Part shown: positions 7,404 through 13,058 of the stretch, in pieces
How the letters are laid out: every line of letters starts with the position of its first letter
Numbering within the stretch: the stretch's first letter is position 1
Assembly (NCBI GenBank): GCA_900548515.1
Contig: URKU01000052.1
Coordinates: forward strand, 1-13,156
Length of the DNA stretch: 13,156 nt
Reading direction: 5' to 3'
Origin: an uncultured Collinsella sp.
GTDB lineage: Bacteria; Actinomycetota; Coriobacteriia; Coriobacteriales; Coriobacteriaceae
Made by a program: the position numbers and the translations under genes
The notes under the pieces: generated by a model
Told to the model about the DNA's origin: nothing
The model's database searches: none
What the model saw: only the letters and a program-made list of their open reading frames with translations

Positions 7404-7419
7404 GGTCATACATATATGA
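7404..7419. promoter_or_regulatory. Candidate GntR-site 2 (GTCATACATAT motif) downstream of PTS promoter
   Basis: GGTCATACATATATGA repeats the 11-bp GTCATACATAT of site 1 and includes a short inverted repeat TCATA-CATA-TATGA. It begins about 18 bp after the -10 box, a position where a bound repressor would block transcription of the PTS genes. Confidence 0.45.
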
Positions 7420-7444
7420 TTAAGCGCAACGAAAGGAGTTACCA

Positions 7445-7873
7445 GTGAACATCGTATTAACTTCGCACGGCACGCTTTGCGACGGCATGCTCGATACCTA
7501 TAAGAAAATGGTCTCGAGCGACAGCCCCATCATTGCAGTGGGCCTAGGAGACGACGGCGTCGACGTCTTCCGCGAGCATCTTTCCAATGCGGTTGAGGCC
7601 CAACTCGAATCGGGAAACACGCTCATCCTCGCAGACCTACTCGGCGGAACCCCCTACAACGAGGCATACGCCCTGTTCCTTGAGAGCCCCGAACGCTTGC
7701 GCGTCGTCTCGGGCTTCAATTTCGGCATGCTTATCGAGGTCGGCATCGCAGCCGCGGCAAGTGACGATTTGGACGCCGTCGTCGAACTCGCACTCAATGC
7801 CGGATCTTCTGGAATTACCGCTGCGACCCTCCCCGACGAAGGTGAATCACTCGCAGACGACGACCTGTTTTAA
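7445..7873 (+). CDS. PTS system EIIA component, mannose family
   Basis: This 142-residue cytoplasmic protein accepts phosphate from HPr and passes it to EIIB. The phosphorylated histidine is H8 in VLTSHGTLCDGM, and the family motif LADLLGGTPYNEA is at about 62-74. It starts at GTG 7445, supported by AAAGGAG 6 nt upstream. Unlike ManX of enteric bacteria it is a separate EIIA without a fused EIIB. It ends in the acidic tail ADDDLF, which is repeated at the end of EIIC. It is the first gene of the plus-strand unit EIIA-EIIB-EIIC-EIID. Confidence 0.93.
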   Translation: MNIVLTSHGTLCDGMLDTYKKMVSSDSPIIAVGLGDDGVDVFREHLSNAVEAQLESGNTLILADLLGGTPYNEAYALFLESPERLRVVSGFNFGMLIEVGIAAAASDDLDAVVELALNAGSSGITAATLPDEGESLADDDLF

Positions 7874-7921
7874 GCAACAACGCGATTCGCCCAAAGGAAT
7901 CGCTCGATGGAAGGAGACATA

Positions 7922-8416
7922 ATGGCAATCGTGCTCGCACGTGTGGACGACCGAGTCATCCACGGACAAACAACCACTCGATGGGTCGCGGTAAAGCCGG
8001 CTGACGCCATCTTGGTAATCAGCGACAAGATCGCCGCAGATCAACTGCGCTGCAAAGTGCTCAAAGCAGCCGCAGGCAAGCTCAAACTCGGCATTTACAC
8101 CCTCGCCCAGGGTCCCGAGGCCCTTGCCAAGGCCCAAGCCTCGGCAAAGAACTTCTTCGTCATCTCCGACTCAATCCGTAACTTCGCCGATCTGGTCAAG
8201 ATTGGCGGCGACTTCGGCGGCGTGCTCAACATCGGCAACCTCAACGCCACGCGCGAGGGCACCAAGAACATGGGCAATACCGTGATGATGAACGATGAGG
8301 ACGTCGTGGCACTCGACGAGCTCGAAGCCGCCGGCATCGACCTACAGTTCCAACTGCTGCCCGACGATGCCATCCGCACCTGGCCCACACTCAAGGCCAA
8401 GTACCAGTCGATGTAA
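7922..8416 (+). CDS. PTS system EIIB component, mannose/fructose/sorbose family
   Basis: This 164-residue protein has the EIIB signature at its start, ARVDDRVIHGQ, where H14 receives phosphate from EIIA and gives it to the sugar. The length is normal for the family. ATG 7922 has AAGGAG 5 nt upstream and is preferred to the in-frame ATG at 7907, which would place that site inside the gene. It lies 48 bp after EIIA and 30 bp before EIIC, so co-transcription is likely. The region after the histidine reads TTTRW, within what the family allows, and does not identify the sugar. Confidence 0.93.
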   Translation: MAIVLARVDDRVIHGQTTTRWVAVKPADAILVISDKIAADQLRCKVLKAAAGKLKLGIYTLAQGPEALAKAQASAKNFFVISDSIRNFADLVKIGGDFGGVLNIGNLNATREGTKNMGNTVMMNDEDVVALDELEAAGIDLQFQLLPDDAIRTWPTLKAKYQSM

Positions 8417-8446
8417 ACGCATCAACACCAGCTTAGGAGGAACACC

Positions 8447-9280
8447 ATGGACCTTACCCTGCTCTTCCCCGCGCTTATGTGCGGCGTCTTCTGCTACCTG
8501 GGCGCCATCGAGAGCGCCTGCCTATTCGGCATGTCCGGCGGCTACTACGTAATGGGCCGTCCGCTCGTCGCCGGCCTGCTGTGCGGCCTCGTCTTCGGTG
8601 ACGTGAGCGCCGGCGTCCTGTGCGGCGTCGCCGTCCAGGCTGTCTTCATCGCCAATCTGTCCACCGGCGGTGCTACCAACTCCGAGATCACGTACGCTTC
8701 CTACGGCGGCATCGGATTGGCCATGGCCACCACCAAAGACCCGGCGATTGCTGTCACCCTCTCCGTGCTTATGGGTCAAACTCTTGGTCTTATTTTCTAC
8801 AACACCCGCATGGCCCTCTACTCCTTCTTCAACGGCAAGGCCCAGGCCGCCGCTGAGGCCAACGACGGCCGCGGTATCACCAAATGGCACATCATCTATC
8901 CCCAGATCTGCACGTTCTTCATCCGCGCCGTCCCGGTGTTCCTTGTCGTCTACTTCGGCCAAAGCGTAGTCGACACCCTGCTCAATAGCGTTCCCGAGGT
9001 CGTCACGCACATTATCTCCGTCCTCGGCGGCGTCCTCCCCGCACTGGGCATCGGCATGCTCATGAACATCGTGATCAAGGACAAGGCCCAGTTAATCTTC
9101 TTCCTCGCGGGCTTCGTGCTCCTCGCCTTCGCCGGCCTTTCCATGATCGCCATCGTGTTCCTCGCCGCACTCGTCGCCTACCTCGTGTTCCTGTCGAGCG
9201 GCAAATCCGCCGAGCCCGCGCTCGCAGCTGCCGAGCCCCAGGAGACCGCAGCGGTCTACGAAGACGACGACCTGTTCTAA
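8447..9280 (+). CDS. PTS system EIIC component, mannose family (membrane channel subunit)
   Basis: This 277-residue hydrophobic protein is the EIIC subunit, which forms the sugar pathway across the membrane with EIID. It has about seven to nine candidate membrane segments. The family region LLCGLVFGDVSAGVLCGVAV is at about 45-64. The next part, QAVFIANLSTGGATNSEITYAS, lacks the common G-x-x-x-P-A-D/P-D pattern that I remember from glucose/mannose EIIC proteins and may reflect a different substrate. The last 20 residues are hydrophilic and end in VYEDDDLF, matching the EIIA tail. AGGAGG lies 8 nt before the ATG. EIID follows after 21 bp. Confidence 0.92.
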   Translation: MDLTLLFPALMCGVFCYLGAIESACLFGMSGGYYVMGRPLVAGLLCGLVFGDVSAGVLCGVAVQAVFIANLSTGGATNSEITYASYGGIGLAMATTKDPAIAVTLSVLMGQTLGLIFYNTRMALYSFFNGKAQAAAEANDGRGITKWHIIYPQICTFFIRAVPVFLVVYFGQSVVDTLLNSVPEVVTHIISVLGGVLPALGIGMLMNIVIKDKAQLIFFLAGFVLLAFAGLSMIAIVFLAALVAYLVFLSSGKSAEPALAAAEPQETAAVYEDDDLF

Positions 9281-9301
9281 TCCCCGAAGGAGCGAACTCA
9301 T

Positions 9302-10153
9302 ATGACTACGGAACCCAACAACGCCACCGCCGAGAAGACCGGTAATGACGGCCACCTTTCCAACAAGGAGCTCAACACCATCTGGCTACGCTGGGCCTTC
9401 ACCCACCTGGCCTCGATGAGCTACGAGAAGCTGCAGGGTCACGCCTACGCCTGGGCCTACCTTCCCTTTGCGGAAAAGTACTACAAAGATGACCCCGAGG
9501 CCAAGCGCCGCTTGCTCGTCCGCCACTCCGTGTTCTTCAACACCGAGCCCCAAACCGGACAGCTCATCAATGGCATCGTAACCTCCCTCGAGGAGAACAT
9601 CGCCATGGGCGGCGAGGTCTCCGAGGATATGCCCAACAATATCAAAGCGACCCTCATGGGACCGCTGGCGGGCATCGGCGACTCCATCATTCAGGGCATC
9701 ATCGTTCCCATTCTGCTCTCGATCGGCATGAGCCTCGCCACCAACGGTAGCCCGATTGGCCCGCTGTTCTATATGATCGCCTACGGCATCATCGGCCCAC
9801 TTATCTCGTTTATCAGCTACCGCACCGGATATAAGCTCGGCGTCGGCGCCATCGACGTCATCGTGGGCGAGAACGCCCGCCGCATCACCGACGCCTTCAA
9901 CATTCTGGGCATCATGGTCATCGGCGCCCTCGCCGCAGGCAACATAGGCCTGACCACCGCCCTCAACATCCCGCTGGGCGGCGAGTGGCAGCCCCTGCAG
10001 GCCACCCTCGACGGCGTGTTCCCCTCCATCCTTCCCCTGGCGACCGTGCTAATCACCTGGTGGATGCTGGGTAAGAAGCAGTACAGCCCCACCAAGGTCA
10101 TCGTCATCCTGACCGTCGTGGTTTCTGCGCTTTGCCTGCTGGGCGTCTTCTAA
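9302..10153 (+). CDS. PTS system EIID component, mannose family (membrane subunit)
   Basis: This 283-residue protein is the EIID subunit, unique to the mannose PTS family, which partners EIIC in the membrane. A polar N-terminal extension of about 20 residues precedes the core. Recognisable parts are RWAFTHLASMSYEKLQG (30-46), the stretch HSVFFNTEPQTGQLINGI (75-92) and the signature MGPLAGIGDSIIQG (119-132). The last quarter is strongly hydrophobic and ends in LLGVF without the DDDLF tail of EIIA and EIIC. AAGGAG lies 9 nt upstream of the ATG. It is the last structural gene of the PTS unit; a hairpin and the gntR gene follow. Confidence 0.94.
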   Translation: MTTEPNNATAEKTGNDGHLSNKELNTIWLRWAFTHLASMSYEKLQGHAYAWAYLPFAEKYYKDDPEAKRRLLVRHSVFFNTEPQTGQLINGIVTSLEENIAMGGEVSEDMPNNIKATLMGPLAGIGDSIIQGIIVPILLSIGMSLATNGSPIGPLFYMIAYGIIGPLISFISYRTGYKLGVGAIDVIVGENARRITDAFNILGIMVIGALAAGNIGLTTALNIPLGGEWQPLQATLDGVFPSILPLATVLITWWMLGKKQYSPTKVIVILTVVVSALCLLGVF

Positions 10154-10195
10154 GCAATAGTTCAATCGGCAAGCCAACAATTTAGGCCGGCCATC

Positions 10196-10221
10196 GGGGC
10201 GGAGCCTTATGGCTCCGCCCC
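10196..10221 (+). terminator. GC-rich hairpin after EIID gene, without T-tract
   Basis: GGGGCGGAGCC (10196-10206) pairs perfectly over 11 bp with GGCTCCGCCCC (10211-10221) around TTAT. No T-run follows on either strand (ATATGCTATATTCG on plus). It may slow or partly stop transcription and protect the PTS mRNA 3' end while letting some read-through reach gntR. Confidence 0.5.
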
Positions 10222-10224
10222 ATA

Positions 10225-10233
10225 TGCTATATT
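10225..10233 (+). promoter_or_regulatory. Candidate extended -10 promoter for gntR
   Basis: TGCTATATT matches an extended -10 (TG-N-TATAAT with one mismatch). The -35 position 17 bp upstream (CCTTAT, inside the hairpin) is weak. It would start transcription near 10240, giving a leader of about 28 nt. Confidence 0.4.
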
Positions 10234-10257
10234 CGTTTCAACTTCGGCCTTAAAAAG

Positions 10258-10265
10258 GTATGACA
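10258..10265 (+). promoter_or_regulatory. Candidate GntR-site 3 (GTATGACA) overlapping gntR leader
   Basis: GTATGACA directly precedes the gntR start (AAGGTATGACAAAATG) and matches the core of the two motifs in the deoC/PTS intergenic region. It would suit autoregulation. A caution is that part of this leader is also the AAGG ribosome-binding site. Confidence 0.4.
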
Positions 10266-10267
10266 AA

Positions 10268-10984
10268 ATGACGCTCTACGACCAAATCAAAGATGACCTA
10301 CTCGCCAAAATTAAAAACGGCACATACGCTGTAGGCGAAGCCATTCCCTCTGAAATGCAGCTATGCGATATGTACGGCGTCAGCCGGTCAACTATTCGCC
10401 AGGCCATGCAAGCGCTTGTAAGCGAGGGCTACTTGGAAAAACGGCGGCGGCGCGGCACCGTTGTAACGCTCCCCAAGGTCGATCAGACCTTTGCCATGCG
10501 CATTATGAGCTTCGAAGATGAGATGAAACGAGCCGGGCGCGTGCCACGCACCAAGGTCCTCACCTTCAAGCGCGTCAAAGCAACAACCGAAATCGCCGGC
10601 AAGCTTGAGTTAGAGCCCGGCGAAGACGTGTACAAACTCGTCCGCCTAAGATATGCCGACGATACGCCCAACGTATTTGTGGAAAGCTATATTCCCTGCA
10701 AATCGTACCAAGACTTCGATGCCGTCAACTTTGAAGAGACCAGCCTGTATTTTGCCATGAGCGAATCTGGCAACCCAGTCGAGCGAGCGCGCCGTCACCT
10801 CGAGGTCTCAAAAGCCGATGTGACAACCGCCGCCCTGCTCGACATTGAGGAGGGCGACCCCCTCATCATTTTCCAAACCGTTGCACGAGACGCGCTTGAC
10901 TCTCCCGTCGAGTATTCCCTGGCGACGTATCGAGGCGAAAGCAACTCCTTTGACTTTGAAGTGCGCGTAAGCGAATCAAGCTAA
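10268..10984 (+). CDS. GntR-family regulator with UTRA domain (HutC subfamily)
   Basis: This 238-residue protein has the full GntR/UTRA layout. The N-terminal winged helix is at 1-68: MTLYDQIKDDLLAKIKNGTY, then the recognition helix region MYGVSRSTIRQAMQALVSEGYL and the wing RRRRGTVV. The UTRA effector domain runs from about 85 to 234, with typical parts such as YKLVRLRYADDTPNVFVESYIP and the ending YSLATYRGESNSFDFEVRV. UTRA domains usually bind a sugar phosphate or related metabolite. It is in line with the PTS genes, 114 bp after EIID, and has its own likely promoter. The GTATGAC motif upstream of deoC, the PTS genes and gntR itself makes it the likely regulator of both arms. AAGG upstream supports the ATG at 10268. 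Confidence 0.92.
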   Translation: MTLYDQIKDDLLAKIKNGTYAVGEAIPSEMQLCDMYGVSRSTIRQAMQALVSEGYLEKRRRRGTVVTLPKVDQTFAMRIMSFEDEMKRAGRVPRTKVLTFKRVKATTEIAGKLELEPGEDVYKLVRLRYADDTPNVFVESYIPCKSYQDFDAVNFEETSLYFAMSESGNPVERARRHLEVSKADVTTAALLDIEEGDPLIIFQTVARDALDSPVEYSLATYRGESNSFDFEVRVSESS

Positions 10985-11048
10985 CTCCGTTTGCGAGGTG
11001 GCACTCTGCCGCACTTTATGCGGAGCCGTCAGCACTCTTGGTAGGCTA

Positions 11049-11164
11049 ACAGCCAGATCAAAAACGTGCTGGTCGGCAAGGACGGCAAGGCCGACGCCGC
11101 GACCAAGCTCGAGTGCGACTACCTCGCCCAGATTCTGCTGCCCAGCATCAAGGCCCAGGACTAG
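11049..11164 (+). pseudogene. Relic of the 3' end of the acidic membrane protein gene
   Basis: These 116 bp are identical to 4363-4478, the last 37 complete codons (SQIKNVLVGKDGK to IKAQD) and stop of the gene at 2988. In this frame an in-frame TAG stands at 11042-11044, so there is no start and no upstream coding part. It is a displaced gene end, not a gene. It lies 64 bp after gntR, in the same orientation. Confidence 0.9.
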
Positions 11165-11232
11165 CCGGCCGCAGCGAGGGCAGTCTTTTTGGGACGGGGC
11201 TTTTTTAGCTACTTTGAGGATGATTAGGTGAG
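11049..11232 (+). repeat. Direct repeat, right copy
   Basis: This is the partner of 4363-4546 at a constant offset of 6686. It holds the gene relic and a variant 3' flank (GGGACGGGGCTTTTTTAGCTACTTT at this copy). The 3' part of the repeat overlaps the stop codon of the ATPase gene (11224-11226, minus strand). With the left copy it brackets the complete sugar module. Confidence 0.93.
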
Positions 11233-12576
11233 GAGCCACTTCCATGCGGGCACAGCATGTACCACACCGTGTTCGCATGGAATATCGGCCTGCTCATCCA
11301 TGGTAACGATTACCGACTCGCCAAGATCGAACTGGGCCATCGAGACATCGAGGGCGGCGATTTCGCGCTCACGCGTTTTCTCGCTTGCCATATCCGCACT
11401 CACCTGAATCAGGTTATAAGCCTGCATAAGAAGCGCATCCCCAGCCACAAAGTCAACCTCATGGCTTTTATTCTTCTCCTTCATCAGCAGGCGGCAGACC
11501 GAACCTGCCCGCACCGCAGGAGTCCTTCTTCTTAGCGCATTGAACACCGCAGTCTCGAGTCTCTGGCCCTGATCCAATGCCGATGCGGGAGAGAATGCTC
11601 CGAACATCGCAGGATCGACAGCGTAGACTTTAGACGCGGACCGCATATTATTTGCAAGTGAACGCGTGAACTCCGGCACAGAAAACAACAGGTAGGCGTC
11701 CTCGTAATACTCAAGTAAATCGCTGAGCGAATTGCGACTGACGGGTATCTGCCTGCTCTTGAACTCGTTGTACACCTTGTTCACCGACAGCTCTCGTCCC
11801 GAAGATGCCACACACCGCGTCAGAAACAGTGAGGCCAAACGAGGATTCTTAACGTCGTAACGCTCAACGACGTCCATGGCGACCGTTCGCGACGCATATT
11901 CCTGTAGCAGCTGAATCGCGTCCGCAGGCGTCTGCTCAAGCGTCGCGATAAATCCCCCTCGCTCAAGGTATCCGACCAGATGATGTCGAAGCAACGCCGT
12001 GTCGCTCGAGGAAAAGGGTGCATCCGGACCAGGAGCGCTCCCGGTCTTATATCGGACGTATTCCGAAAAACTCAACGGAAAAAGCTCTCGTACAAGGGAC
12101 CGGCCCCTGAACTCGCTCTTAAGTTCCGAGGACAGCATCTTAGAAGAAGATCCCGTCACGTAGACGGTCGCTTTCTCCGTATCGACCACACGCCGCAGAA
12201 ACGCACCCCATTCGGGAATTTCCTGGACCTCGTCAAAGAACATGTAGGCACCCTCGGTTCGGGCAGCAGGATAGAGCGCATAGAATGTATCGAGTACATC
12301 CGCTGGCAGCGATGGTTCATACGGACGCAAGCGCTCATCCTCAAAATTGAAATATAGCATCCGGTTAAGCTCGACGCCTTGGCCCTGAAGCCGCCGCATC
12401 TCCTGATACAGGCGATACGTCTTTCCGCAACGGCGAGCTCCCACAATCACGTTCACGATGTTGTCGCGCTTTGGCTCCTGCGGATTTCCCAGATCAAGGT
12501 CTCGCTCAAAAACCTGCGGAACTCCCTGTTGCTCAAAGTCCTTTATTTTCTTGGCCACCAAGTCATTGAATGACAT
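11224..12576 (-). CDS. AAA-family ATPase with C-terminal DUF4143-type domain
   Basis: This 450-residue protein has a P-loop GARRCGKT at 46-53, a Walker B strand YMFFDEVQEI at 111-120, and a sensor-like VTGSSSKML at 140-148. FRGRSLVRELFPLSFSEYV (156-174) is typical of the widespread DUF4143-associated ATPases. The C-terminal part has PD-(D/E)xK-like elements: LETAVFNAL, then HEVDFVAG and NLIQVSA; the lysine of a true nuclease motif is replaced, so cleavage activity is doubtful. The cellular role of the family is not established. TTGGAGAA precedes the ATG at 12576. It is transcribed toward the sugar module and its stop codon lies inside the right direct repeat. A large palindrome surrounds its promoter. 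These genes often move between strains, which would fit the location, but that is inference. Confidence 0.88.
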   Translation of the reverse strand: MSFNDLVAKKIKDFEQQGVPQVFERDLDLGNPQEPKRDNIVNVIVGARRCGKTYRLYQEMRRLQGQGVELNRMLYFNFEDERLRPYEPSLPADVLDTFYALYPAARTEGAYMFFDEVQEIPEWGAFLRRVVDTEKATVYVTGSSSKMLSSELKSEFRGRSLVRELFPLSFSEYVRYKTGSAPGPDAPFSSSDTALLRHHLVGYLERGGFIATLEQTPADAIQLLQEYASRTVAMDVVERYDVKNPRLASLFLTRCVASSGRELSVNKVYNEFKSRQIPVSRNSLSDLLEYYEDAYLLFSVPEFTRSLANNMRSASKVYAVDPAMFGAFSPASALDQGQRLETAVFNALRRRTPAVRAGSVCRLLMKEKNKSHEVDFVAGDALLMQAYNLIQVSADMASEKTREREIAALDVSMAQFDLGESVIVTMDEQADIPCEHGVVHAVPAWKWLLT

Positions 12577-12583
12577 GATTCTC

Positions 12584-12645
12584 CAATCTTGCTCTCTTGC
12601 TACTCAAGATTATACTGATTCTTGATTAGCAAGAGAGCAAGATTG
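12584..12645. promoter_or_regulatory. Long palindrome around the ATPase gene promoter
   Basis: CAATCTTGCTCTCTTGCT (12584-12601) is perfectly complementary to AGCAAGAGAGCAAGATTG (12628-12645). The symmetry continues inward with TCAAGA (12604-12609) and TCTTGA (12620-12625). The centre contains, on the minus strand, a perfect -10 box TATAAT (12614-12609); a weak CTCTCT could be the -35 at 17 bp. Because the promoter is inside the palindrome, a DNA operator is more likely than an RNA hairpin. Confidence 0.65.
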
Positions 12646-12650
12646 CGTAC

Positions 12651-12675
12651 AACTTGATTAATAGATAATCAAGTT
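12651..12675. repeat. Second inverted repeat upstream of ATPase gene
   Basis: AACTTGATTA (12651-12660) and TAATCAAGTT (12666-12675) form a perfect 10-bp palindrome with centre ATAGA. CTTGATTA also occurs at 12621-12628 within the larger palindrome, so the two structures share a sequence word and may bind the same protein. On the plus strand TTT follows, so a weak terminator role is an alternative. Confidence 0.6.
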
Positions 12676-12699
12676 TTTCTGCTGTCCAGACGGCAAAAG

Positions 12700-12735
12700 T
12701 GGTTAAAAAGCCCCGTCCTAAATTAGCTACTTTAA
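12700..12735 (-). terminator. Possible AT-stem hairpin after the proline-rich gene
   Basis: On the minus strand AAAGTAGCTAA pairs with TTAACCACTTT (9 of 11) around a loop containing AGGACGGGGC. It begins at the stop codon of the 64-residue gene. The GGACGGGGCTTTTT segment recurs in the 3' flank of the right direct repeat, suggesting a shared 3' element. A termination role is plausible but the stem is AT-rich. Confidence 0.4.
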
Positions 12736-12926
12736 CGCCACGGGTCGGCTTCGAACATCGGTTCGCGCTCGGGGCGGCGATCGCTGTAGGGATCGTAGCC
12801 GTCGTCGTCCTCGTTCTCAGCGCGAATGAAGGGGTCGCGCGGCTTGGGCGCGGGCTTAGGCGCAGGCTTGGGTGCGGCAGGCGCGGCCTCGGTCATCGAC
12901 GCGTTCGTCTTGCTCTCGTCCTTCAT
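12732..12926 (-). CDS. Small proline-rich, acidic protein, function unknown
   Basis: This is a 64-residue protein starting at ATG 12926, with AAGGAG 8 nt upstream. Residues about 1-15 are polar, 16-30 form a Pro/Ala/Lys repeat (APKPAPKPAPKPRDPF), and the rest is rich in Asp, Glu and Arg (NEDDDGYDPYSDRRPERE) and ends FEADPWR. It has no membrane segment, signal peptide or cysteine. It looks disordered. The good ribosome-binding site and a terminator just upstream of the gene, closing the preceding gene, support it as a real, separate gene. I do not recognise a family. Confidence 0.65.
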   Translation of the reverse strand: MKDESKTNASMTEAAPAAPKPAPKPAPKPRDPFIRAENEDDDGYDPYSDRRPEREPMFEADPWR

Positions 12927-12977
12927 CTGTATATCTCCTTGCAGCTCAATCCGTTCAGCATCATTGATTGTCGCACG

Positions 12978-13015
12978 AAAAAGGGCGGCGGACCCAATTT
13001 GGATCCGCCGCCCTT
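12978..13015 (-). terminator. Rho-independent terminator of the right-edge minus-strand gene
   Basis: AAGGGCGGCGGA (12981-12992) pairs perfectly with TCCGCCGCCCTT (13004-13015), loop CCCAATTTGGA. On the minus strand the stem ends in TTTTT then CG. It lies about 44 bp beyond the stop codon at 13059. Confidence 0.88.
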
Positions 13016-13058
13016 GGCGTTCGGCTCAAAAGTGGATTTTAAGGCATGTCCCAAAAAT

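Larger units (their letters stand above)
7262..7444. promoter_or_regulatory. Divergent promoter region between deoC and PTS operon
   Basis: This AT-rich 183-bp region separates the deoC and EIIA starts. For the plus strand, TTGATA (7358-7363) and TAGACT (7381-7386) with a 17-bp spacer form a credible promoter. For deoC, an extended -10 TGTTAGGAT can be read on the minus strand (TAGGAT is complement of 7297-7302), without a good -35. The motif GTCATACATAT occurs at 7310-7320 and 7405-7415, so each probable promoter has one copy close to it. Confidence 0.65.

Noticed and set aside
8522..9010. Open frame of 162 codons on the minus strand within EIIC
   Set aside because: It is antisense to a clear EIIC gene and charged and low-complexity, as expected for a shadow of membrane-protein codons.
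10998..11231. Open frame of 77 codons over the right repeat
   Set aside because: Its frame differs from that of the original gene end, so it reads repeat DNA out of frame; there is no ribosome-binding site.
4363..11232. Insertion sequence or prophage explanation for the repeats
   Set aside because: No transposase, integrase, phage or conjugation gene is present between the repeats, so only a more general insertion or duplication model is offered.
12584..12675. CRISPR-like or transposon inverted ends
   Set aside because: The arms are a palindrome around one promoter, with no regularly spaced repeats, no transposase gene and no visible target-site duplication.
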